A DNA stretch of 64,000 nt from Pseudarthrobacter defluvii (GCF_030323865.1 NZ_CP066362.1:3968001-4032000), one strand, 5' to 3'. Shown: positions 1-10,330, counted from the stretch's first letter. Notes: generated from the letters alone by a model not told the origin. Program-made: numbers and translations.

Positions 1-84
1 TCCCCCAGGCTTATCGCAGATTCCTACGTCCTTCTTCGGCTCCTAATGCCAAGGCATCCACCGTGTGCTCTTAAAAACTTGACC
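1..84 (-). rRNA. rrl: 23S rRNA, 5' end only (partial)
   Basis: Read on the minus strand this is the conserved 5' start of bacterial 23S rRNA, including GGTCAAGTTTTTAAGAGCAC and then GGTGGATGCCTTGGCA. The gene runs off the left edge of the window. The 5' boundary near 84 is placed by similarity to known 23S starts and may be off by a few bases. Confidence 0.96.
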
Positions 85-2091
<2,007 letters not shown>

Positions 2092-2228
2092 CAAACAGAC
2101 ACAACCAAAACCACCGGAAATAACGACAATCATTGGCTGCACAAAATTTGAAACCAGCTAAAAACACCAAACCAATACCACAGGGGCGGCACGATTCGGC
2201 AAATTCAACCAATTACATACATAATCGG

Positions 2229-2270
2229 TATCAACAAACTTGGCACACTATTGAGTTCTCAAACAACAGA
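2229..2270 (-). promoter_or_regulatory. rRNA leader: boxA antitermination element and RNase III stem arm
   Basis: On the minus strand, about 2243-2268 reads GTTGTTTGAGAACTCAATAG and on into TGTG, the boxA-type element found in actinobacterial rRNA leaders and assumed to recruit the Nus antitermination complex. Just downstream, TTTGTTGATA (2229-2238) can pair perfectly with TATCAACAAA in the spacer (443-452), forming the base of the pre-16S processing stem. Further upstream is a perfect ten-base palindrome, GCTCCGGAGC, at about 2307-2316, a possible boxB-like hairpin. Confidence 0.7.
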
Positions 2271-2503
2271 CACACCCGGCACCACCCAAACCAAACATTC
2301 AGGATCGCTCCGGAGCAACTTTTCAAACTTACCCGATCCCCCACCCCGAAGCAAATTCATCTTTCAGAATTCTTTTCGGTGGAAGATCGTTCCCAACCCG
2401 TTTCCAGCGCCCTAAAGAGCAACCAGATTTTGGCTTTGATTTTGGGAGTTTTTGGCCGCCCGGTGATCAGTTCTTCACTGTCTCCCCCGCGGCGACTTAG
2501 AAA

Positions 2504-2532
2504 ACAATACACGCACTGGAGCCCCACCGCAA
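2504..2532 (-). promoter_or_regulatory. Candidate rRNA operon promoter
   Basis: On the minus strand TTGCGG (2527-2532) and TATTGT (2504-2509) are separated by exactly 17 bases, a plausible primary-sigma promoter about 410 bases upstream of 16S. The -10 matches consensus at four of six positions. Other promoters may exist in the 2092-2680 leader region, which has no gene. This is inference from spacing and sequence only. Confidence 0.4.
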
Positions 2533-2680
2533 ACCGTCGGGCGGGGGCGATGAAATCCCCGCGATTGCGCGGCAGGACGGGCCATTCAGGCACCCATCCC
2601 GGCTGCCGCCGTCGTAATTCCCCTGTGTGGGCTGCCGCACACGGCCGCCAGGCACCCGGGCGCTAAGGAGTTAAACGCCG

Positions 2681-2712
2681 AAGGGCCGGCAACCCAAAGG
2701 TTGCCGACCCTT
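2681..2712 (-). terminator. Terminator of the rpmB-rpmG-rpsN operon
   Basis: A 14-base stem with one mismatch (GGCAACC paired to GGTTGCC, extended by AAGGG/CCCTT) and a four-base loop lies 30 bases after the rpsN stop codon. It separates this operon from the rRNA promoter downstream. Confidence 0.75.
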
Positions 2713-2741
2713 CTCAAGCAGCTGGAATCAGCGGTGCTGGA

Positions 2742-3047
2742 TTACCAGGAAGACTTGGTGATGCCCGGGAGTTCGCCCTTGTGTGCCATGTCGCGGAAAC
2801 GGACACGGGAGATGCCGAACTTCTGGAAGGTGCCACGGGGACGGCCGTCGATGATGTCGCGGTTACGCAGACGGATCGGGGACGCGTTGCGGGGCAGCTT
2901 CTGCAGGCCCAGGCGGGCTGCTTCGCGTGCTTCGTCGGTTGCGTTTTCGTCAACCAGGGTCTTCTTCAGCTCGAGGCGCTTTGCAGCGTAACGCTCAACG
3001 ATGACCTTGCGCTGCTCGTTGCGAGCAATCTTGGACTTCTTAGCCAT
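2742..3047 (-). CDS. rpsN: 30S ribosomal protein S14, zinc-independent (C-minus) type
   Basis: S14 binds 16S rRNA in the head of the small subunit. The 101-residue protein starts [13 protein letters not shown] and contains the S14 signature with [18 protein letters not shown] near the C-terminus. It is the long form and has no cysteines at all, so it lacks the CxxC...CxxC zinc ribbon of the housekeeping short S14. It is the last gene of rpmB-rpmG-rpsN, with the rpmG stop two bases upstream of its ATG and GAGAGGAG as ribosome binding site. In actinobacteria such zinc-free paralogues are usually derepressed by Zur under zinc starvation; that regulation is inferred here. Confidence 0.96.
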   Translation of the reverse strand: MAKKSKIARNEQRKVIVERYAAKRLELKKTLVDENATDEAREAARLGLQKLPRNASPIRLRNRDIIDGRPRGTFQKFGISRVRFRDMAHKGELPGITKSSW

Positions 3048-3049
3048 GT

Positions 3050-3217
3050 TTAGCGCTCCTCTCGGAATTCGACGTGCTGGCGGATCTTGGGGTCGTACTT
3101 CTTCAGGACCATGCGGTCCGGGTCGTTACGACGGTTCTTGCGGGTTACGTAGGTGTAACCCGTGCCCGCGGTCGACTTGAGCTTGATGATCGGACGTACG
3201 TCCTTGTCCTTAGCCAC
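3050..3217 (-). CDS. rpmG: 50S ribosomal protein L33, zinc-independent type
   Basis: A 55-residue protein beginning [20 protein letters not shown], with [20 protein letters not shown] in the middle, typical of L33. It contains no cysteine, unlike the zinc-binding form. It starts with GTG whose first base is the last base of the rpmB stop codon (TAGTG), so translation is probably coupled to rpmB. Its own stop lies just before rpsN. The gene is short and GTG-initiated and so easy to miss. It belongs with the other C-minus paralogues in this operon. Confidence 0.95.
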   Translation of the reverse strand: MAKDKDVRPIIKLKSTAGTGYTYVTRKNRRNDPDRMVLKKYDPKIRQHVEFREER

Positions 3218-3453
3218 TAGAGCTTCACCCCACGAGCCAGAATGTCGGCGACGACTGCGTCGATGCCGCGCACGTCGATGGTCTTGATGCCACGTGCAGA
3301 GACCTGCAGCGTGACGTTACGGCGCAGGGACGGAACCCAGTAGCGCTTCTTCTGGATGTTCGGATCGAACCGACGCTTGTTGCGGCGGTGCGAGTGCGAA
3401 ATGCTGTGCCCAAAGCCCGGCTCGGCCCCGGTCACTTGGCAGTGTGCTGCCAT
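3217..3453 (-). CDS. rpmB: 50S ribosomal protein L28
   Basis: L28 of 78 residues, starting [20 protein letters not shown] and followed by the basic [17 protein letters not shown] segment that contacts 23S rRNA. It has only one cysteine and lacks the CxxC pairs of zinc-binding L28. It is first in the operon, with GAGGAG seven bases before the ATG. The upstream region (3454-3500) has an AT-rich patch that could hold a Zur site, but I see no good match to the palindrome. Confidence 0.96.
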   Translation of the reverse strand: MAAHCQVTGAEPGFGHSISHSHRRNKRRFDPNIQKKRYWVPSLRRNVTLQVSARGIKTIDVRGIDAVVADILARGVKL

Positions 3454-3768
3454 GACTTCTCCTCAAGAATTGAAAGTAATGATCCGCATATCGGCTGCTG
3501 GACCATGCTGCTAAGGGCGACCCACAGAATGTACGGGCAACGGTTAGTTACGCAACTTGAGCCCCTAACTACCGGCCACCCTGGAGAAAATTACCGGGCA
3601 ACCGGAGCAATTGCGCACGCTCCGCGCACTTAGCGCCTACCAAGTCTACGAGTTGACGCAATTAAAGACCAATCGGGTGTATAAGGGCGGCCACCGCCAG
3701 CCAAGGTCACAGCTTGGGGTTGCCCCTTTTCACAGCAGCGGCATAGCTTCGCCAAGCATGTTTAATGC
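3454..3768. promoter_or_regulatory. Divergent intergenic region between rpmB and the flavoprotein operon
   Basis: About 315 bases without a gene. On the plus strand TTGACG (3653-3658) and GTGTAT/TATAAG (3677-3685) could be a promoter for the gene at 3769, although the spacing is 18-21 bases. On the minus strand the AT-rich sequence at 3470-3495 lies just upstream of rpmB. No RNA gene or repeat is apparent. Confidence 0.35.
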
Positions 3769-5235
3769 ATGAACACGCACCTCCTGCCGGCATCACCGGC
3801 CGCAAGCAGCTCCGGCCGCCCGGAGCTTTCAACTACGAAGAGACCGCCCCGCGGCTGGTTTGCCCGACAGTACCGGCAGCGCATGCTGCGTACGGACCTC
3901 CTGACCGTCATCGCCTGGTCGTCCGTCGCTGCCGCCATTGCCCTGTGGCTTGCCGACGGCGGGGCCACCAACATCACGTCACCCGCCTCGCTTTTCACGG
4001 CGGCGGGGATCGTGGCCGGCTTGGCGGGCATGGACCTGGTCCTGCTCATGCTGCTCCTGGCCGCAAGGATCCCCTTCATTGACCGCACCATCGGCCACGA
4101 CCGTGCGCTGGAGTTCCACGGCAAACTCGGGAAACCCTCCCTGTACCTGCTGCTGGCGCATGGGGTCTTGCTGGCCATCGGGTACGGCATGGCCGAAGGA
4201 TTGGATCCGGTCAGCGAGTCCATCAACCTTTGGGTCCAGGTCCCCGACATGTGGCTGGCCTTCGTCTCCATGGCGCTGTTCATCGCCGTCGTCGTGACAT
4301 CCCTGGTGGCCGTGCGCCGCCGCTTCCCGTACGAGTTCTGGTACGTGGTCCACCTGTTGACCTACGCGGCCGTGGCCACATCAATCCCCCACCAGTTCAG
4401 CGTGGGCGGCCTCTTTGCGGCCGGCACCTGGCAGCGCTGGTACTGGCTATCCATCTGCATCTACACCGGTTCGGCCCTGGTGTACTTCCGCATCCTGGAG
4501 CCGGTGCTCGCAACGGCACGGCATCAGCTCACCGTGGCACGGGTGGAAAGGGTGGCGCCGGGCGTGGTGAACATCGTCATGCGGGGCCGGAAACTGAACC
4601 AGCTCGCGGGAACAGGCGGGCGCTTCTTCATCTGGCGCTTCCTCGCCCCGGGCATGTGGTGGCATCCGCACCCGTTCAGCCTGTCCGCGGAACCCGTCTT
4701 CAGTGGGTCCGACGGCCAGGGGACGCTGCGGGTCACGGTCCGCGGCCTTGGCAACGGCTCCGCCCAGCTTCTGCGGTTGCGGAAAGGAACCAAGGTGGCG
4801 CTGGAAGGCCCGTACGGCCTGCTCAGCACGGCAGCCCGGACCAAGAACAAGATGGTGATGATCGGCGCAGGCATCGGCATCACGCCGCTGCGGGCGCTGC
4901 TGGAGACCACGCCTTTTGCGCCAGGCGAGGCCACGGTCCTGCTCCGCGGCCACACGGAGCAGGAGCTGTATCTCGGCAGCGAGATCCTCGACCTCTGCCA
5001 GGCCCGGGGTGGCCGGCTCTTCCACCTCATCGGCCCACGGTCCCGCACCCAATCAACATGGCTTCCCGAGGACGCCGTGCGGAACGGTTACAGCCTCACC
5101 TCCTATGTGCCGGACATCGCGGATGCGGACGTCTACGTCTGCGGCCCGGCGGTGTGGGCGGCCAACGTCATAGCGGATGCCGGCAAGGCGGGCGTCCCCG
5201 AGGAACAGATCCATCACGAAAGGTTTGACTGGTGA
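3769..5235 (+). CDS. Ferric-reductase-like transmembrane flavoprotein (FAD/NAD(P)H)
   Basis: A 488-residue protein that probably moves electrons from cytoplasmic NAD(P)H across the membrane. Residues about 45-240 form six or so membrane segments with histidines suited to b-type haem (HGKLGKPSLYLLLAHG, HLLTYAAVATSIPHQF). The C-terminal half has an FAD-binding fold with HPFSLS and an NAD-binding Rossmann segment, GAGIGITPLRALL, ending in YVCGPAVW. This is the architecture of bacterial ferric reductase and NOX-like proteins. Its stop codon overlaps the GTG start of the FMN-binding protein gene by four bases, and apbE follows. The three genes therefore suggest a route from NAD(P)H to haem to surface flavin. 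The terminal acceptor is unknown. Confidence 0.88.
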   Translation: MNTHLLPASPAASSSGRPELSTTKRPPRGWFARQYRQRMLRTDLLTVIAWSSVAAAIALWLADGGATNITSPASLFTAAGIVAGLAGMDLVLLMLLLAARIPFIDRTIGHDRALEFHGKLGKPSLYLLLAHGVLLAIGYGMAEGLDPVSESINLWVQVPDMWLAFVSMALFIAVVVTSLVAVRRRFPYEFWYVVHLLTYAAVATSIPHQFSVGGLFAAGTWQRWYWLSICIYTGSALVYFRILEPVLATARHQLTVARVERVAPGVVNIVMRGRKLNQLAGTGGRFFIWRFLAPGMWWHPHPFSLSAEPVFSGSDGQGTLRVTVRGLGNGSAQLLRLRKGTKVALEGPYGLLSTAARTKNKMVMIGAGIGITPLRALLETTPFAPGEATVLLRGHTEQELYLGSEILDLCQARGGRLFHLIGPRSRTQSTWLPEDAVRNGYSLTSYVPDIADADVYVCGPAVWAANVIADAGKAGVPEEQIHHERFDW

Positions 5236-5792
5236 AAATACGCGGAACAGTCGCAGCAGCCCTGGCCTCAGCCGGGATCCTCCTGGCCGGTTGGCAGACG
5301 GGAACGCAGGCAGGCGGCATCAGCACCGTCGCATCAAGTACGACGGCGGCAGGCACCACTGGTTCGACAGGCACCGGATCGTCCGGCACGGGTTCGTCCG
5401 GGACGGGGCCTACGGGGTCCACCGGCTCTTCGGGCTCCACCGGCTCGGCGGGGTCCTCCAGCTCCTCCGGGTCCTCAGGCTCGACCAGCTCCTCCGGTTC
5501 TTCGAACTCCTCAGCCTCCGGCACCTACAAGGGCAACACCGTGCAGACCCGGTTCGGCCCCGTTCAGGTCCAGATCACGGTGGCCAGCGGGAAGATCACC
5601 GATGTCACGGCCCTCCAGCTCACCAATACCGACGGCAAGTCCATCCAGATCAGCAACCGCGCGGCTCCCCTGCTTCGCAGCAAGGTCCTCGCGGCACAGT
5701 CGGCAAATATCCAAACCGTCAGCGGCGCCACCATCACCAGCGACGCGTACCTGATCTCACTCCAGGCAGCCATCGATGCAGCAAACCTCTGA
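5232..5792 (+). CDS. Exported FMN-binding domain protein
   Basis: A 186-residue protein with an N-terminal signal-like segment (residues 1-25), a long Ser/Gly/Thr linker (about 40-95) encoded by low-complexity DNA, and a C-terminal FMN-binding domain related to NqrC/RnfG. The SGAT motif at residues 164-167 is the usual site where FMN is joined to threonine by ApbE, encoded by the next gene. It starts with GTG overlapping the previous stop (GTGA). The linker probably extends the flavin domain from the membrane into the wall. It most likely accepts electrons from the membrane flavoprotein encoded upstream. Confidence 0.88.
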   Translation: MKIRGTVAAALASAGILLAGWQTGTQAGGISTVASSTTAAGTTGSTGTGSSGTGSSGTGPTGSTGSSGSTGSAGSSSSSGSSGSTSSSGSSNSSASGTYKGNTVQTRFGPVQVQITVASGKITDVTALQLTNTDGKSIQISNRAAPLLRSKVLAAQSANIQTVSGATITSDAYLISLQAAIDAANL

Positions 5793-6588
5793 CGCCAACG
5801 CGGCGACCAGCACACTGAAGGCGCGCACTTTTCAGTGCATGGGAACGGTCATCGGGCTCACCATGCCCGTGGACTCCCCCACGGAGGGGCAGCCGGGGTT
5901 CGATGAGCTCGGTGCCGCCACCGCCGTCGTCGAACGCCTTTTTCGGGACCTGGACGAAACGTTCAGCCTCTACCGCCCCGATTCGGAGGCCAGCAATCTT
6001 GCCAGGGGTGACGTGAAGCTTTCGCAGGCCTCGGCGCAAATGCGTGAGCGGTATGCCGAGGCCCACGAATGGCGGCTCCGGACAGAAGGCGCCTTCACCC
6101 CCGAGAGGCCCGACGGCGTGCTGGACCTTTCCGGGATCATCAAGGGGCACGCCATCCGCGAGGCGGGAACGTCGCTGCTGGCCCTGGGCCGGCGCGACTG
6201 GTGCCTCAACGCCGGCGGCGACGTCCTGGTCAGCGGCTCGCCGCGCCCCGGAAGCGCGGAACCGTGGAAGGCCGGCGTCGTGGATCCTGCCGACCGCCGC
6301 ACCTTGATTACGGGCTACGCACTGGGCGGCACCAACCGCCATGCAGCCATCGCAACCTCCGGCTCCGCCGAACGCGGCGAGCACATCTGGCGGGTGGGGA
6401 ACGACGGCGAATTCATCCAGGTCAGCGTGGCAGCAGCGGACATAGTTACCGCTGATGTCCTGGCGACCGCGATCGTCGCCGGCGGGACGCGCATGCTGAA
6501 CCGCGCCGCGGACCACTGGGATGTTGCCGTGCTGGCCATCCGCGCCGACGGTTCCATGCTGGCAACGCCGGGCTTCCAGTCCTCCTGA
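5776..6588 (+). CDS. apbE: FAD:protein FMN transferase
   Basis: A 270-residue ApbE-family enzyme that transfers FMN from FAD to a threonine of FMN-binding proteins. Family features include MGTVIGLT near the N-terminus, GIIKGHA, the NAGGDVLVSG motif, and TADVLATAI near the C-terminus. The ATG at 5776 lies inside the end of the preceding gene, a 17-base overlap, so the two are co-translated. Its substrate is almost certainly the SGAT-bearing protein encoded immediately upstream. No clear signal peptide is visible from this start, so the site of modification is uncertain. Confidence 0.92.
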   Translation: MQQTSDANAATSTLKARTFQCMGTVIGLTMPVDSPTEGQPGFDELGAATAVVERLFRDLDETFSLYRPDSEASNLARGDVKLSQASAQMRERYAEAHEWRLRTEGAFTPERPDGVLDLSGIIKGHAIREAGTSLLALGRRDWCLNAGGDVLVSGSPRPGSAEPWKAGVVDPADRRTLITGYALGGTNRHAAIATSGSAERGEHIWRVGNDGEFIQVSVAAADIVTADVLATAIVAGGTRMLNRAADHWDVAVLAIRADGSMLATPGFQSS

Positions 6589-6618
6589 AACGCACGGGAC
6601 GGCCGGCGGGACTTCCCG

Positions 6619-7380
6619 CTACAGCCGGGTGAACTGCGGGTACTTGGGCTGGAGGTTGTCTCCGGATGACTTGCCCGTAACGCGGCGGACCACCCATGGC
6701 GCGGCGTACTCGCGGAACCACTGGGCGTTGGCGCGGATGGCTTCGGCACGGCTCAGTTCCGGAACGGGCGTGATGGGCGGAACATCGATGGAGTGGTCGT
6801 ATTTGAGGACCTCAAGAACGCGCTTGGCCATGTTGCCGTGGCCGGCGGCGGACATGTGCATCCGGTCGTGGGCCCACATGCCCCAGTCGTAGTACTCACT
6901 GAAGCGCCAGTAATCCACCAGCAGGGCACCGTGGTCCCCGGCGATTCCGCGGACCAGCTCGTTGTAGATGGCGGTTCGGCCGCGCATGGTGCCAAAAACC
7001 TTTGAACCCCGGGCATCGAAACCGGTGAACATCACCACGGTGGCGCCGGTTGCGGTGAGCTTGCCGACGGCGTCGTTGTATTCCGCCAGGAGGTCGTCGA
7101 TGTCCACCTTGGGACGCAGGATGTCGTTGGCGCCGGCGTAGATGGTCACCAGGGTTGGATTGAGTTCGACGGCGGCGTCCACCTGCTCAGCCAGGATCTG
7201 GCGGAGTTTCCTGCCGCGGATAGCCACGTTGGCGTAGCCGAAGTTTGGATCGGCGGCGCACAGCTGCTCAGCCACGCGGTCCGCCCAGCCGCGGACACCG
7301 TTGGGGCGGGTGGGGTCGTCGTCGCCAACGCCCTCCGTGAAGGAGTCGCCCAGGGCCACGTAGCGGGAAGTGAAATCCAT
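6619..7380 (-). CDS. SGNH/GDSL-family hydrolase
   Basis: A protein of about 253 residues starting MDFTSRYVALGDSFTEG. It has the GDSF block I serine, a GAND block III (YAGANDIL) and a C-terminal DRMHMSAAGH block V supplying Asp and His, so it should be an active serine esterase or lipase. The ATG at 7380 is preferred over an upstream start because the GDSL block normally lies close to the N-terminus. No signal peptide is seen, so it is probably cytoplasmic. It is a close paralogue of the gene at 8284-9129. Natural substrate unknown. Confidence 0.88.
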   Translation of the reverse strand: MDFTSRYVALGDSFTEGVGDDDPTRPNGVRGWADRVAEQLCAADPNFGYANVAIRGRKLRQILAEQVDAAVELNPTLVTIYAGANDILRPKVDIDDLLAEYNDAVGKLTATGATVVMFTGFDARGSKVFGTMRGRTAIYNELVRGIAGDHGALLVDYWRFSEYYDWGMWAHDRMHMSAAGHGNMAKRVLEVLKYDHSIDVPPITPVPELSRAEAIRANAQWFREYAAPWVVRRVTGKSSGDNLQPKYPQFTRL

Positions 7381-7436
7381 GCGGTTAGTTTGCCACCCGT
7401 TGCCGGAAGCAACCAATCGGCTGTTCCCGTCCCCGG

Positions 7437-7922
7437 TCAGGCCTGCTTTTCGCGCAGGATCCAGTGGTCGGTGTCCAGCCGTCCCACCACGTTTTCGCCG
7501 ATCCGGGCCAGGTCCAGCACGTCCTGCTCGCTCAGGGCGTCGAGGAACAGGTCGCGGACATCCTCCACATGGGCCGGGGCCAGCTGCACGATGGTGGCCA
7601 TGCCTTCCTCGGTGAGGTGCGCGGTGGTCACCCTGGCATCGGAGGGGTGGGGGCGGCGTTCCACCCAGCCGCGCTTCTGCAGCTTGGTGACCACGTGCGA
7701 AAGGCGCGACAGGGACGCACTGCTGCGGGCTGCGAGCTCGCTCATGGGCAGGAACCGGTCCTCCGCTTCGGAAAGCATGGCCAATACCGTGTAGTCGAAG
7801 AGGGACAGCTTCCCTGCAGCGTGCAGCCTGGTGTCCAGGGCCGCCGGCAGCAGGGTATTGATGCTCACCAGTGCCAGCCAGGCCCGGCGTTCGTCAGCGG
7901 TAAGCCAGCGGGGTTCGGTCAT
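7437..7922 (-). CDS. MarR-family transcriptional regulator
   Basis: A regulator of about 161 residues with the MarR winged-helix core: MSELAARSSASLSRLSHVV (recognition region), then KRGWVERRPHPSDARVTTAHLT (wing with the DxR motif). MTEPRW at 7922 is taken as the start; an ATG three codons upstream is also possible. It is divergent from the YciI gene at 7982, with only 59 bases between, so it may regulate that gene and itself. Ligand unknown. Confidence 0.9.
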   Translation of the reverse strand: MTEPRWLTADERRAWLALVSINTLLPAALDTRLHAAGKLSLFDYTVLAMLSEAEDRFLPMSELAARSSASLSRLSHVVTKLQKRGWVERRPHPSDARVTTAHLTEEGMATIVQLAPAHVEDVRDLFLDALSEQDVLDLARIGENVVGRLDTDHWILREKQA

Positions 7923-7981
7923 GGACCCCATTCTACGATTGATCTTTCAACCAGCTGCCCGGGCCCCGGTAGGCTTGCCGC

Positions 7982-8287
7982 ATGTATGTTGTCTCCCTCA
8001 CCTACCGCGTGCCCCAGGAGATCGTCGACTTCCACAACGACGCCCACATCGCCTGGCTGCAGAAGGCGTTCGACGACGGCGTGTTCATTGCTGCCGGCCG
8101 CAAAATTCCGCGCACCGGGGGCTTGCTGCTGTCGCAGGCTGAACGGGAAACTCTCGAGGCCAGCCTGGCGCAGGACCCGTTCTACACCAATGGTGTTGCC
8201 GACTTCGAGGTAGTGGAGTTTCATGCGGGCCGGGTGGCCCCGGGGTACGAAAACCTGTTGGACACCCCACCCGCGCCCACTGCCTAG
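7982..8287 (+). CDS. YciI-family protein
   Basis: A 101-residue protein with the YciI/dimeric alpha-beta barrel pattern: HNDAHIAWLQKAFDDGVFIAAG, then PRTGGLLL, and DPFYTNGVADFEVVEF near the end. Family members are small dimers with a conserved His-Asp pair and often unknown enzymatic role. It is divergent from a MarR regulator. Its last codons overlap the 3' end of the convergent SGNH hydrolase gene by four bases. Confidence 0.85.
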   Translation: MYVVSLTYRVPQEIVDFHNDAHIAWLQKAFDDGVFIAAGRKIPRTGGLLLSQAERETLEASLAQDPFYTNGVADFEVVEFHAGRVAPGYENLLDTPPAPTA

Positions 8288-9129
8288 GGCGCGCTCCCGC
8301 CGTCGTACTTTTCCGCGGCCAGCTTCTTCAGCCCGCCTTTCCGCGGCACCTTCACGGGCTCGGGCCACCGGGGAGTGAGCGCGTCCCCCAGCGTCACGCC
8401 GCGGAGCTTTCGGCCAAAGAGCGGCAGGACCCAGTCGTGGACCCAGCGCCGCTGGCGCCTTTCCCATTCGCGCAGTCCCAGCCTGGGCTGCGGTTCCCAG
8501 TCCTTCGGCTTGATCTTGTGCGGCACGCCCAACTGGTCCAGCACCTGCCCGGCCAGGTATTTGTGGCCGGCCTTGGACATGTGGAGCCGGTCGGAGTCCC
8601 ACATCCGCCGGTCGTGGAAGGCGTCCAGGCACCAGTAGTCCACCAGCACGGCACCGTGTTTCTCCGCGATCTCCCGCACCCGCTGGTTGTAGTAGGTGTT
8701 GCGCTTCTTCAGCGGTTCCAGCAGCGCGGAGACCTTGACGTCGAATCCGGTGAAGAGGACAAGGACGGCCCCCGTGCCCGCGAGTTTCGCAACAAGTTGT
8801 TCGTAGTCCGCCATGAGCGCTGCCATGTCCGTTTTCAGGTCCAGGATGTCGTTGCCGCCGGCGTACAGCGTGACCAATGTTGGCCGCATCCGCAGCGCGG
8901 GTTCCAGCTGCTCGTCGATGATGTGCCGCAGCCGCTTGCTCCGAATGGCGAGGTTGGCGTACTTCCATCCGGGCTGCGCCTTGGCCAGTTTCTCCGCCAC
9001 CCGGTCAGCCCACCCGCGCACCCCGTTGGGCAGCCGTTCATCCCGGTCCCCCACCCCCTCGGTAAAGGAGTCGCCAAGGGCAACAAACACCCGCCGCCCG
9101 GAGTCAGGAAGCAGGGGAACAGAGGGCAC
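8284..9129 (-). CDS. SGNH/GDSL-family hydrolase (paralogue of 6619-7380)
   Basis: The core reads FVALGDSFTEGVGD (nucleophile Ser), LYAGGNDIL (block III) and DSDRLHMSKAGH (block V), nearly parallel to the hydrolase at 6619-7380, including the shared PNGVRGWADRVAE segment. The C-terminus is longer and basic. The start is uncertain: GTG at 9129 gives about 281 residues, GTG at 9090 begins two codons before the GDS block, and the frame stays open upstream with a hydrophobic stretch. It is probably cytoplasmic. Substrate unknown. Confidence 0.8.
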   Translation of the reverse strand: MPSVPLLPDSGRRVFVALGDSFTEGVGDRDERLPNGVRGWADRVAEKLAKAQPGWKYANLAIRSKRLRHIIDEQLEPALRMRPTLVTLYAGGNDILDLKTDMAALMADYEQLVAKLAGTGAVLVLFTGFDVKVSALLEPLKKRNTYYNQRVREIAEKHGAVLVDYWCLDAFHDRRMWDSDRLHMSKAGHKYLAGQVLDQLGVPHKIKPKDWEPQPRLGLREWERRQRRWVHDWVLPLFGRKLRGVTLGDALTPRWPEPVKVPRKGGLKKLAAEKYDGGSAP

Positions 9130-9277
9130 AGGCAAGAAAGTAGCAAAACAAACCAACGCAAGTACGACGTCGGGATGAACAGTAAGTGAGCGGGCGTTGC
9201 GAAAAAACCTGCAAAACCTGATGGGGCGTCGCAGGGAAAAGTGCGAAAGGTTAGCGGGCGTCCGGGGCGGGAGGCAT

Positions 9278-10330
9278 TCACCCTTCGGCTTTGCCCTGCC
9301 GCCAGTACCCCATGAACGCCACCTGTTTCCGGTCGATACCCACGTCCCGGACCAGGTACCGCCGCAGGTCCTTGATGACGGCTGCTTCGCCGGCGAGCCA
9401 CGCGTAGAAGGGCAGGGCACCGGATGGCAGGTGGGGGTTTCTGGTGGCGCTGATGTCCGCCGTGTCCAAGCGCGCGGGTGTCTCCCACAGGATGTCTTCA
9501 TCCACATTGACGTCTTCTGGCTCCGGCCCGGCTCCGCCGTCGTCCGTTGTGATGCCCACCCAGCCCGGTACGGGGATTGCTTTGCGGACGGCTTCCTGCA
9601 GCAGTTGGCCGTGCGCCCGGGAACGGCCGGGGGCGGCGCCGCGGGCCAGCCAGGTAATTTCAATGTCGGCCGGGGAGCTGAGGTCCAGGAAGTCTCCGGC
9701 CTGGGGAACCTCCAGAAAGGCGTGCCCGCTCATGTAGGGCGGAAGGGCCTCGAGGATCGCGGAGATGGCCGGAACCGCGGTTTCGTCGCCGGCGAGCAGG
9801 ATGCGCTGCGCCAGGCCTGGGCGCCACTCGATGCCCGAGTAGGTCCCGGCGGTGACACAGTGTGCGGCCCGGTTGTTCGGACCGATGATCGTGATGGCGT
9901 CGCCGGGCTTGGCGTTCAGCGCCCAGTTCGCCGCCGGCCCGCCGTTTCCGTGCGTGTCAAAGTGCCTGACGAAGTCGACATCGAGTTCCGGGTACACCGC
10001 ATCCAGCCGCGCGTCGCGCACCGTATACGTGCGCATCGAGCCGCGCACCTCCGGGTCCATGGCCAGCCAGTCCCGGTACCAGCCGGCCTGGGTGGTTTGG
10101 ACGGCGGGAAGCGGAAGCGGTGAGCCATCCGCTGCCGACGACGGGATCAGGAGCTTGATCCGGAGATCGAGCGTGTCGCCGTGCACGCCGAAATCGCGCA
10201 AGGAGTAACCGCCGAATGTGATCCTGCGGAACGAGGGACTGAGCTGGCGGACTGCTGACACCGTGACCTCGAAGGCCAGGCTCATGGGCTGGGCGCTCAC
10301 CTGCCGGGCGGCGTTTTCAGTGGTCTTCAT
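9278..10330 (-). CDS. Siderophore-interacting protein (FAD-dependent ferric-siderophore reductase)
   Basis: A 350-residue ViuB/SIP-family flavoprotein expected to reduce ferric siderophores in the cytoplasm so that iron is released. Visible motifs are RTYTVRDAR (FAD binding), DFVRHFDTHGNGGPAANWA, LLAGDETAVPAI, and the C-terminal FYAWLAGEAAVIKDLRRYL and VAFMGYWRQG, all typical of the family. The start codon overlaps the stop of the upstream ABC ATPase gene (ATGA). It is the last gene of the iron uptake operon behind the DtxR box at 14456. Confidence 0.95.
   Translation of the reverse strand: MKTTENAARQVSAQPMSLAFEVTVSAVRQLSPSFRRITFGGYSLRDFGVHGDTLDLRIKLLIPSSAADGSPLPLPAVQTTQAGWYRDWLAMDPEVRGSMRTYTVRDARLDAVYPELDVDFVRHFDTHGNGGPAANWALNAKPGDAITIIGPNNRAAHCVTAGTYSGIEWRPGLAQRILLAGDETAVPAISAILEALPPYMSGHAFLEVPQAGDFLDLSSPADIEITWLARGAAPGRSRAHGQLLQEAVRKAIPVPGWVGITTDDGGAGPEPEDVNVDEDILWETPARLDTADISATRNPHLPSGALPFYAWLAGEAAVIKDLRRYLVRDVGIDRKQVAFMGYWRQGKAEG

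Noticed and set aside
3470..3495. Possible Zur box upstream of rpmB
   Set aside because: TGAAAGTAATGATCCGCA has only the outer bases of the expected palindrome in place; too weak to annotate.
5330..5520. Short tandem repeats possibly forming a CRISPR or phase-variable tract
   Set aside because: The repeats encode a Ser/Gly/Thr linker in frame, are irregular, and have no spacers.
9130..9663. Upstream extension of the SGNH hydrolase frame to 9663
   Set aside because: It overlaps the end of the siderophore-interacting protein gene by almost 400 bases, and no homology begins before the GDSF block.
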